Source: Hyphomicrobiales bacterium
GTDB taxonomy: Bacteria > Pseudomonadota > Alphaproteobacteria > Rhizobiales > Rhizobiaceae
Direction of reading: 5' to 3'
DNA: 7,440 nucleotides
Assembly (NCBI GenBank): GCA_011087745.1
Contig: JAALLB010000081.1
Location: 1 to 7,440 of the forward strand
The position numbers and the translations under genes are program-made. Below the pieces are notes generated by a model. The model saw only the letters and a program-made list of their open reading frames with translations. It did not search any database and had not been told where the DNA came from. Of this stretch, positions 1-6,014 are shown one piece after another; positions within the stretch are counted from its first letter, which is position 1; the number at the start of each line of letters is the position of its first letter.

Positions 1-69
1 CTATCCGTTGTGAATCAATAACTTAATAAAATCCTTATCCCGAATTCGCGTTAGTAACTAAATCGCCCT

Positions 70-98
70 TTGCCAATGGCTGAAGAAAAGGTTAGACA
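70..98 (+). promoter_or_regulatory. Candidate weak sigma-70 promoter for rph-rdgB-hemW
   Basis: TTGCCA at 70-75 and TAGACA at 93-98 are separated by 17 bases, which is the right geometry for a housekeeping promoter, but the -10 half is poor. It lies about 30 bases upstream of the rph start. No CIRCE element (TTAGCACTC inverted repeat) is visible in 1-130, and no open frame crosses the leader on the minus strand, so any divergent gene to the left must start outside the window. The promoter call is inference from spacing only. Confidence 0.25.
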
Positions 99-118
99 CA
101 TCTCAACAATGATACAAC

Positions 119-123
119 AGGAG
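119..123 (+). promoter_or_regulatory. Ribosome binding site deciding the rph start
   Basis: AGGAG lies seven bases before the ATG at 131. This favours that ATG over the in-frame TTG at 128 and over the out-of-frame ATG at 124. The resulting N-terminus, MRPSKR, is the usual start of RNase PH proteins. Confidence 0.75.
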
Positions 124-130
124 ATGTTTG

Positions 131-838
131 ATGCGTCCATCAAAACGTACACCAGATCAAATGCGCGAAGTAAGTGTTGAACGCGGGTTCTCTCAACATG
201 CAGAAGGCTCTTGCCTGATTAAGTTTGGCAATACACATGTACTTTGTACAGCTAGCCTTGAAGAACGCGTGCCGCCGTGGCTGCGTGGTGGTGGCCAAGG
301 CTGGGTAACTGCTGAATATGGAATGCTGCCGCGTTCAACCCATGATCGCATGCGCCGTGAAGCAACTGCTGGAAAGCAATCAGGCCGAACCTCTGAAATT
401 CAACGATTAATTGGTCGTTCCTTGCGTGCAGTCGTAGACATGAAAGAATTGGGCGAACGCCAAATCACAATTGACTGCGATGTAATTCAGGCTGATGGCG
501 GCACCCGCACAGCTTCTATTACTGGCGGCTTTATAGCCCTGCGAGAATGCATCAATTGGATGAAAGAAAGATCAATGGTTACCGATGCTGTTCTAAAAGA
601 CAATGTTGCGGCCATTTCTTGCGGCATTTACAAAGGCACTCCTGTTCTTGATCTTGATTATGATGAAGATTCAGCTGCTGAAACTGATGCCAATTTTGTT
701 ATGACAGGCAAAGGTGGAATTGTCGAAATTCAGGGGACTGCGGAAGGTGAAACCTTTTCGCGTGATGAATTAAACCAACTGATGGATTTGGCTTCTGCTG
801 GAATTGCTGATCTTGTTAAGTTGCAGAACGAAGGTTGA
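131..838 (+). CDS. rph: Ribonuclease PH
   Basis: RNase PH is a phosphorolytic 3'-5' exoribonuclease that trims the 3' end of tRNA precursors and releases nucleoside diphosphates. It is a cytoplasmic hexamer with the RNase PH (PNPase-like) fold. The 235-residue product has the family's usual length. Visible landmarks are GWVTAEYGMLPRST at about 58-70, the SGRTSEIQRLIGRSLR helix at 84-99 with Arg86, and QADGGTR at 120-126 with Arg126; these two arginines match the known phosphate-binding residues of the family. The acidic cluster LDLDYDEDS lies at 173-181, in the catalytic metal region. The start is set by a good ribosome binding site, and the ATG at 131 gives the standard MRPS N-terminus. It is the first gene of a compact operon with rdgB and hemW. 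Nothing is missing or unusual. Confidence 0.97.
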   Translation: MRPSKRTPDQMREVSVERGFSQHAEGSCLIKFGNTHVLCTASLEERVPPWLRGGGQGWVTAEYGMLPRSTHDRMRREATAGKQSGRTSEIQRLIGRSLRAVVDMKELGERQITIDCDVIQADGGTRTASITGGFIALRECINWMKERSMVTDAVLKDNVAAISCGIYKGTPVLDLDYDEDSAAETDANFVMTGKGGIVEIQGTAEGETFSRDELNQLMDLASAGIADLVKLQNEG

Positions 839-847
839 TAATAGTTC

Positions 848-1495
848 ATGCGAAAACTGGAAAGTCGTGAAATTATTGTTGCCAGTCACAACGCAGGCAA
901 AGTTCGTGAAATCAATGATCTGATTGCACCCTATGGCTTTTCAGCAAAGTCTGCGGCTGAATTAAATCTGCCTGAACCTGCGGAAACAGGAACAACGTTT
1001 GAAGAAAATGCAGCGATCAAGGCTCTTGCTGCTGCGCATGCTACTGGCTTGCCGGCGCTTTCTGATGATTCTGGTCTTTGTGTAAAAGCACTTGATGATC
1101 AGCCCGGTGTCTACACCGCAGACTGGGCAGAAAAGGAAAATGGAACGGGGCGTGATTTCATGATGGCGATGAAGAAAGTTCATCAGGCGATGGAGGCAAC
1201 AAGCTCCCCGGACAAACATGCGTATTTTGTAGCGGTGCTCTGCCTGGCCTGGCCAGACGGTCATGTTGAATATTTCCGCGGCGAAACACACGGAGACATT
1301 GTCTGGCCGCCACGTGGTGAAGCTGGTTTTGGTTATGATCCAGTATTCATGCCTGAGGGATATGACAGAACATTTGGAGAGATGACTGCCGAGGAAAAAC
1401 ACGGGTGGCAACCTGGCCAGACTGATGATGGCCTGTCGCATCGTGCACGAGCCTTTGCATTATTTTCGCGCAATTGTTTGAGCAAGAGCGACTAA
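848..1495 (+). CDS. rdgB: XTP/dITP pyrophosphatase (RdgB/HAM1 family)
   Basis: This enzyme hydrolyses dITP, XTP and ITP to their monophosphates plus pyrophosphate, keeping deaminated purines out of DNA and RNA. It is a cytoplasmic Mg2+-dependent dimer. The 215-residue product carries the nucleotide-binding signature SHNAGK at 13-18, the catalytic LSDDSG at 71-76, FGYDP at 161-165 and SHRARAF at 197-203, so all core motifs are present and in order. The short spacer between EEK and SHRARAF is a little longer than in E. coli RdgB; I recall similar insertions in rhizobial proteins. The gene starts nine bases after the rph stop. The only Shine-Dalgarno-like sequence, GAAGG at 830-834, is about 13 bases from the ATG, so translational coupling to rph is likely. 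Confidence 0.96.
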   Translation: MRKLESREIIVASHNAGKVREINDLIAPYGFSAKSAAELNLPEPAETGTTFEENAAIKALAAAHATGLPALSDDSGLCVKALDDQPGVYTADWAEKENGTGRDFMMAMKKVHQAMEATSSPDKHAYFVAVLCLAWPDGHVEYFRGETHGDIVWPPRGEAGFGYDPVFMPEGYDRTFGEMTAEEKHGWQPGQTDDGLSHRARAFALFSRNCLSKSD

Positions 1496-1497
1496 CA

Positions 1498-2661
1498 ATG
1501 ACTATTCGTTATGATCCAGCTTTCGGAATTTATGTTCATTGGCCATTCTGCGCATCAAAGTGCCCCTATTGTGATTTTAACTCGCATGTTCGCCACAACG
1601 GTGTCGATCAGGCAATGTTTGCAGAAGCATATGTAAAAGAAATCTCACATATGGCTTCGCTTGCTCCAAACCGCGAAGTTACCAGTATCTTTTTTGGCGG
1701 CGGCACGCCGTCCTTGATGGAGCCAAAAACTCTTGAAGTGATTTTAGACACAATTTCCAAAAAATGGTCAGTGAGCGAAAATTGTGAAATTTCCATGGAA
1801 GCAAATCCATCAAGTGTGGAGGCTGATCGATTTCGAGCCTACAGATCTTCTGGCGTAAACCGGGTATCCTTGGGAGTACAATCACTCGAAGATGATCAAT
1901 TGAAATTTCTTGGGCGCCTTCATACCGCGGAGGAAGCGATAAAAGCGATTGAAGTTGCTCGTGAGACTTTTCCTCGCATTTCGTTTGACTTGATTTATGC
2001 AATACCTGAACAAACCGCTAAGGCATGGGACGAGGAATTGAACCGCGCACTTGCGCTTTCTGCAGATCATCTGTCCTTATATCAACTGACGATCGAACAA
2101 GGTACTGCATTCTTTGATTTACATGAGCGTGGGAAATTGGATCCTTTGCCGGAAAACCCATCTGCTGAACTTTATGAACTGACACAAGAAATTACCAATG
2201 CAGCTGGTTTTCGAACCTATGAGATATCCAATCACGCAAAACCTGGTGCTGAGTGTCAGCACAACCTGGTTTATTGGCGCGGACAGAACTATGCAGGGAT
2301 TGGTCCTGGAGCGCATGGACGATTGAGTGTCAACGAAGGACGCCTTGCGACGGCGGCAATTAAAAACCCAGAGGAATGGTGGCAGCAAGTCATGGTTCAA
2401 GACCATGGTATGGAAGAGCGGCTCACTTTGTTGCCAGCAGAACATGCCGACGAACTATTGCTAATGGGGCTGCGTCTTGCAGAGGGCTTTGATCCTTCCC
2501 GATATGAAGCTTTAACGAAGCAAGAGTTTGAACCAGAAAAAATCAGCTTTCTTGAAAACCTTGGCATGGTTGAAACCCTCAATGATGGGCGCATCAAGGC
2601 TACACCAAAAGGGTTTTTACTACTGGATGCAGTTGTCGCTGATATGGCCAGCATGGTTTGA
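1498..2661 (+). CDS. hemW: Radical SAM haem protein HemW (HemN-like family)
   Basis: HemW is a radical-SAM relative of the oxygen-independent coproporphyrinogen III oxidase HemN. It binds haem and acts as a haem chaperone, and older annotations call it a coproporphyrinogen oxidase. The 387-residue product has the 4Fe-4S motif CASKCPYC at 18-25 (CX3CX2C), followed by DF rather than the extra Cys seen in true HemN. It also has GGGTPS at 67-72, the VSLGVQS strand at 123-129, and HNLVYW at 255-260, the HNxxYW haem-binding motif typical of HemW. The HemN C-terminal region follows. I chose the ATG at 1498, two bases after the rdgB stop; the in-frame TTG at 1474 would overlap rdgB and add eight residues foreign to the family. 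The upstream ribosome site is weak (AAGAGCG), consistent with coupling to rdgB. Confidence 0.95.
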   Translation: MTIRYDPAFGIYVHWPFCASKCPYCDFNSHVRHNGVDQAMFAEAYVKEISHMASLAPNREVTSIFFGGGTPSLMEPKTLEVILDTISKKWSVSENCEISMEANPSSVEADRFRAYRSSGVNRVSLGVQSLEDDQLKFLGRLHTAEEAIKAIEVARETFPRISFDLIYAIPEQTAKAWDEELNRALALSADHLSLYQLTIEQGTAFFDLHERGKLDPLPENPSAELYELTQEITNAAGFRTYEISNHAKPGAECQHNLVYWRGQNYAGIGPGAHGRLSVNEGRLATAAIKNPEEWWQQVMVQDHGMEERLTLLPAEHADELLLMGLRLAEGFDPSRYEALTKQEFEPEKISFLENLGMVETLNDGRIKATPKGFLLLDAVVADMASMV

Positions 2662-2675
2662 ATTTTGTAATTCGG
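2658..2675. terminator. Small inverted repeat in the convergent gap
   Basis: GAATT at 2660-2664 and AATTC at 2669-2673 form a perfect 5-bp inverted repeat with a 4-base loop. Two possible G-U pairs extend it on the plus-strand RNA. It spans the hemW stop and the 17-base gap before the converging cyclase stop. There is no T-run on either side, so it is at best a weak bidirectional stop signal. The call rests mainly on position. Confidence 0.2.
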
Positions 2676-3343
2676 TCGCTACTTTGTAACAGCTGAATAT
2701 ACGCCATCCCAATGCTGACCGGGTGAATTAATCTTGAATTCCTCGATTCTCGTTTGATAGATGAACAGATAATCATCAAGCGGCAACGCCAGCTTTTGAT
2801 TTAATGTGTCAATCAATACAAGCGCATCAAGTGCAGATTGCCAATCTTGCAACCGGTAAGATGAAAGCATTGAAGCGTTTAATGCCTTAAATGCAATAAA
2901 ATCATCTGACTCCGTGAGACCATCCGCTCCTGCCAGAGCATAAATGTGTATCGGTTCGTTTTTGCCAATTACACGGATCAGATCAATCTCAAAAAATGCC
3001 AATCTTTCCTTAACCAGATTTGCCGTATTTTCACCAATTACAATTGGAACACCGTATGGTTTTGACTGCCCTTCAAGGCGAGAGGCGATGTTTACTGTAT
3101 CTCCAAGAGCAGTATAATCAAAACGCGTCTCGCTGCCCATATTGCCAACGACACATTCACCTGTATTGATTCCGATCCCTACATCAATCATGTGTGCATT
3201 TTGCTGCTTGTTTTTCGCTGCCAATTCAACGTTCTTTTGGTTGAGTTCAGAAATGCCATCTATCATCTTAAGGGCAGCCTTGCAGGCCAAATAAGCATGA
3301 TCCTCCTCATCAATGGGAGCATTCCAAAAAGCCATCACAGCGT

Positions 3344-3347
3344 CCCC
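3344..3347 (-). other. Frameshift site in the cyclase catalytic core
   Basis: The minus strand reads TAT TTG GGG ACG CTG TGA, giving DKYLGTL and a stop. One more G in the run gives TTG GGG GAC GCT GTG ATG, encoding LGDAVM, which is the conserved class III cyclase sequence carrying the second metal-binding Asp. The stop TGA at 3337-3335 overlaps an ATG at 3335-3333 of the downstream frame. TTTGGGG at 3350-3344 is also in phase to be a -1 slippery heptamer (T TTG GGG). Confidence 0.85.
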
Positions 3348-4298
3348 AAATATTTATCAATGGTGCCATTGTGCTTGAGAATGGGTTTTGAAAGCTTCGT
3401 CAAAATGGAGTTCATCAATTTTGTTAGGCCAGTAGGATCGTCGCGGAAATCTTCAGAGATTGTTGTGAACCCTCTTATGTCTGAAAATAAAATTGAAAGC
3501 TCACGTGTTTCACCACCTAAGATCAATTTTTCTGGAAACTCCGTCAGTTGATCAACAAGTTCAGGTGAAAGATATTGTCCAAAGGCTCCTCGTATTCTTC
3601 TTTTTTGGCGCTCTTCTCGAATATAGCTTGCAGTTAAAGTCAGGATAAAGAGCAATATTGTAACCAAGACTGGATAGGTTGCATCTAGTAGAACTTGATT
3701 GCTAACGAAGCGCCACCAAGAGTATGCGAATAAGCTCATAACCAATGCTGCAACGCCAACCAATGATTTCAGTCCGCTCAGATTTGGACCAAACGAAATG
3801 ACAAGCAACCCGGCAAATAAAGTCAGAAGAACCTCTATCAAAAGCGAAATCGATGGTCTTTTTAAAAACTCTCCGGTCAGTATATTTTCAATTATCTGCG
3901 CATGAATTTCCACACCTGGCATCGGCTGTCCCAAGGGCGTAGCGCGAAAGTCTTCAAGACCGGCAACTGAAGTTCCAACCAGGATCATATGGCCATTTAT
4001 CTTCGCTGGATTTACCGAGCCGTTCAAAATTAAACCGGCAGAAACAAATCGCTCTTGTTTGGTTGAAGAAAAATACGGCCATACATTACCGGCTGCATCT
4101 GTTCCAATAAAATTGCCAGCTAGCTTGATACCTTCTAATCCTGCCTCGTTGGTTTTAATGGCAAAACTTTCTCCTCCGGTTGCAGCTCTCAAAAGCTCAG
4201 CAGAAAGAGCAAATCGGATTTTGTCGCGAACCAACACAACAAGTGGAACGCGCCTGACAATATCATCTGTTTCAGGTCTGAGACTAAAAATACCATAA

Positions 4299-4300
4299 CC
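4299..4300 (-). other. Frameshift site inside the CHASE2 domain
   Basis: The minus strand reads GCC ACG GTT ATG GTA, after which the protein turns into an unrelated sequence that stops at 4189. Adding one G after ACG gives ACG GGT TAT GGT ATT, continuing as GYGIFSLRPETDD and then IVRRVPLVV. This is the expected CHASE2 continuation and runs straight into the next open frame. The break follows Thr202. Confidence 0.83.
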
Positions 4301-4955
4301 GTGGCAGATTCTTCGAGAATTTCAATGTTCTGTACGAGGTCGTGGTGTTTGGTTCGCTCCAGAAATGGAATGGGGTCTTCACCAATCTTCACGACGCCCA
4401 CTGATCTAATTTCTCTAAGGTTAGGATCTACATCGCTCAAATTCCTGACGCTTGCTTGGCCGAGAATTACTGGATGTCTTGTCATTGCCATTGCCATGAC
4501 CGTTTCGTTGTCAGGCAGAGCTTTCAACGATTGACGAATACTCGGTGACAAATTGCTGTTGTCCTTTGCAATTTGAGAAGGGGACAATCTGTCTGGCTCA
4601 GAAAACACAATATCAAATGCAGTGGCTACACCGCCAAACTGCGAAACGCCATCAATTAATTTGGCAATTCTGGTTCTTGGCCATGGCCATTGACCAAACT
4701 CCCGCAGGCTTGCCTCATCAAGATCAACGATGGTCACTGGCTGTTTTGAATATTCTCGTGGCTTCATGACCTGGTAATAGTCAAACGCAGACAAGCGCAA
4801 CGTTTTAACAAGAACCGGGTCGGCAATTCGTAGTAAAATTAGAGCAAACAAAATTGCCAACCCTAAAAGGTGAGCAGGCAAAAACATGTTATTTAGAAGA
4901 CGCATTTTGCAACGCCTTTTTTGTACAAATGCTTCAAAACTGCCCCTGAAAATTG

Positions 4956-5202
4956 TTACTGAAGTGAACCTGCCGATCCAGTTCCACCATTGCCTGTACC
5001 ACCACCCGCATTACCGCCAGTATCACCTCCATTATCAGAACCACCATCACCACCTCCAGAATCAGAGCTACCTGTTCCGCTAGGCTCCCCACCATCAGAA
5101 TCGGTTATTCCACGGAAATTTCGTGTTACACTACCACTTAAGCCACATGTTTTCACACGCAGTTTGAAGTCCTGCTCTATTTGAGATTGATCAGAAATAA
5201 AT
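4956..5202 (-). pseudogene. Displaced 3' end of the FecR-domain gene (Gly-rich tail)
   Basis: This stretch, in the frame ending at 4956, encodes the C-terminal 80 or so residues that the FecR-domain protein would have without its frameshift. It reads FISDQSQIEQDFKLRVKTCG (residues 204-223) and then a roughly 50-residue low-complexity tail of Gly, Ser, Asp, Thr and Asn with no Lys or Arg, ending GSAGSLQ. On the plus strand the tail shows as a series of imperfect CCACC/CCATC-type repeats at about 4980-5100. The tail is probably a disordered, acidic periplasmic extension. The repeated codons could also make the region prone to length change. There is no ribosome binding site that would let it be translated alone. 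Confidence 0.7.
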
Positions 5203-5809
5203 GGAAATATTGCACCAAATCTACTTTCTTAAATATTCCATCCTTGGGTTGCTTTGGCTTTGATATCTTGCCATTTCTATCCGCAACTATGAAATCGCAT
5301 TTTCTACGTATCGTTTTGCAATCTCCAGTGAAACTACAAAACTCCACCCTCCCACTAACCAATATCAAGTAAGTTCGCCCCTTTAAGTGTTGCATATCAA
5401 AGGCTGTACCCCTAATACCCAAAGTGCCAACTGGTGTAACAATTTCATATGCAGTTGAATTGCTGTTACCGCTAATAAATCGTGTTGCACCGGCTCCCGT
5501 TTTCAACACAAACTTTTTGAAGGTTGAGCCGTTTGGATTGTAAACAAGTTCATCAAGAACAATATTGGTACCAGGTCCTACAACAAGTTTGGTTCCGTCA
5601 TTAAACTTAAAATGTCCAAGTCCCGACGCATTGGCGCGAATTCTTTCATTTGAAGATATGGATGACTGGCTACGAATGACTCGGTCGTTTTTACCTGTAA
5701 TTGTATCATCTACTGAAACCGCGGTACCAATAGCCGTTTGGGCTAGAGTTAAACTGGATATCAGGACCGAAAATTGCACTGTCAACAGGGCAGTTAAAAT
5801 GAGTCGCAT
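5177..5809 (-). CDS. Exported FecR-domain protein, frameshifted near its C-terminus
   Basis: The 210-residue product begins with a Sec signal peptide (hydrophobic core about 3-20, probable cleavage near LAQ at 22-24), so it should act in the periplasm. The body is a FecR-type domain: the ERIRANASGLGHFKFNDG segment at 55-72 and the signature TPVGTLGIRGTAFD at 125-138, followed by GRVEF. In classical FecR this domain relays an outer-membrane signal to a sigma factor; stand-alone exported versions like this one have no settled role. Cys158, Cys164 and Cys171 lie close together and could form disulfides. From residue 203 the frame is wrong (HLFLINLK, then TAG). Restoring one base at 5203-5204 gives a 284-residue protein with a fourth Cys at 222. 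The start at 5809 has a strong GAGGAG seven bases upstream. The gene is followed by the CHASE2 cyclase in the same direction; FecR and CHASE2 genes often neighbour each other, so a joint sensing role is inferred. Confidence 0.82.
   Translation of the reverse strand: MRLILTALLTVQFSVLISSLTLAQTAIGTAVSVDDTITGKNDRVIRSQSSISSNERIRANASGLGHFKFNDGTKLVVGPGTNIVLDELVYNPNGSTFKKFVLKTGAGATRFISGNSNSTAYEIVTPVGTLGIRGTAFDMQHLKGRTYLILVSGRVEFCSFTGDCKTIRRKCDFIVADRNGKISKPKQPKDGIFKKVDLVQYFHLFLINLK
5203..5204 (-). other. Frameshift site in the FecR-domain gene
   Basis: The minus strand reads CAA TAT TTC CAT TTA and then runs to a stop at 5177. One extra C in the CC run gives CAA TAT TTC CCA TTT ATT TCT, encoding QYFPFIS, and joins the frame that continues to 4956. 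The case is slightly weaker than for the cyclase because the FecR C-terminus is less conserved. The repaired sequence does keep good coding character and adds a Cys-containing segment. Confidence 0.72.
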
Positions 5810-5848
5810 GGGGCCACTCCTCTTGCATAGGATTACAAATTGGGCCCC
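5810..5848 (-). promoter_or_regulatory. RBS bracketed by a GC-only inverted repeat in the FecR leader
   Basis: On the minus strand GGGGCC (5848-5843) and GGCCCC (5815-5810) can form a 6-bp all-GC stem. Its 3' arm ends directly against the ATG at 5809. The 27-base loop contains the Shine-Dalgarno sequence GAGGAG (5822-5817), seven bases before the start. The inverted repeat is seen directly. That it controls ribosome access is inference. Confidence 0.45.
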
Positions 5849-5858
5849 TGTTTTATAA

Positions 5859-5878
5859 GTGTATTTTTAAATTTACAC
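5859..5878. promoter_or_regulatory. AT-rich 20-bp imperfect palindrome, operator-like
   Basis: GTGTA at 5859-5863 and TACAC at 5874-5878 flank an AT-rich centre; 16 of 20 positions agree with the reverse complement. It sits about 50-70 bases upstream of the FecR start, within the 205-base gap after the lipoprotein gene, and overlaps an AT-rich stretch (TTATAAAA on the minus strand) that could hold the promoter. No convincing -35/-10 pair could be assigned. Confidence 0.3.
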
Positions 5879-5941
5879 CCCAGACATCGTATTCAGTAAA
5901 GTGGCTTCTGTCATCATTTTTATTTGGATAGAATTTCGCAG

Positions 5942-5968
5942 TTGCTAAAATTGAGAGATTTTCAGCAA
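5942..5968 (-). terminator. Stem-loop downstream of the lipoprotein gene
   Basis: On the minus strand TTGCT-G-AAAAT, a 6-base loop and ATTTT-AGCAA form two 5-bp stem segments separated by one bulged G. It lies about 46 bases after the stop of the lipoprotein gene, the expected place for a 3' end. No T-run follows in that direction, so it is not a canonical intrinsic terminator. It could be an RNA 3'-end stabiliser or a Rho-assisted stop. Confidence 0.3.
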
Positions 5969-6014
5969 TATTTTATTAACTATCAGACACTTAGCGCATT
6001 AACCGAGAATTAAA

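Larger units (their letters stand above)
2679..4905 (-). pseudogene. CHASE2-domain class III adenylate cyclase, broken by two frameshifts
   Basis: Three abutting reading frames (4905-4300, 4299-3344, 3343-2679) become one 742-residue protein if a single base is restored at 4299-4300 and another at 3344-3347. Domains in order are an N-terminal membrane helix (about 10-31), a periplasmic CHASE2 sensor (about 35-350), three membrane helices (about 354-372, 381-401, 409-429) and a class III cyclase domain (about 455-660). A tail of about 80 residues ends in PGQHWDGVYSAVTK, a style of ending I associate with this cyclase group. Catalytic features are FSDIRGFT with metal ligand Asp476, Lys518 in DKYLG, and Thr599 in YTALGDTVNIASR with Asn606 and Arg610. 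The Lys/Thr pair suggests class IIIb and ATP as substrate. The second metal Asp (522) exists only if the 3344-3347 frameshift is corrected. As written, the first frame stops at 4189 after 238 codons, so no active cyclase is made. The start ATG at 4905 has a weak AAGGCG upstream. It lies 50 bases after the end of the restored FecR frame, so an operon is likely. A sequencing error is the main alternative to true decay. Confidence 0.85.

Noticed and set aside
1..130. CIRCE (HrcA-binding) element expected if hrcA is the left neighbour
   Set aside because: No TTAGCACTC/GAGTGCTAA inverted repeat is present in the leader.
962..1441. Long minus-strand open frame opposite rdgB
   Set aside because: It lies wholly within rdgB, whose motifs are complete. 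The antisense translation is Cys/Arg-rich with no recognisable domain.
1474..1497. Upstream TTG extension of hemW
   Set aside because: It overlaps the end of rdgB and adds residues not seen before the conserved HemW start. The ATG at 1498 gives the normal N-terminus.
2119..2445. Minus-strand open frame opposite hemW, with others nearby
   Set aside because: hemW is intact with all family motifs. The antisense products have no domain features and no ribosome sites that stand out.
4980..5100. CCACC/CCATC-rich stretch considered as a CRISPR or non-coding repeat array
   Set aside because: The units are short, irregular and have no spacers. They are explained by codons of a Gly/Asp/Ser-rich protein tail on the minus strand.
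4990..5184. Pro-rich plus-strand frame opposite the FecR tail
   Set aside because: It is the complement of the Gly-rich coding repeats. Proline runs are the expected antisense of GGN codons.
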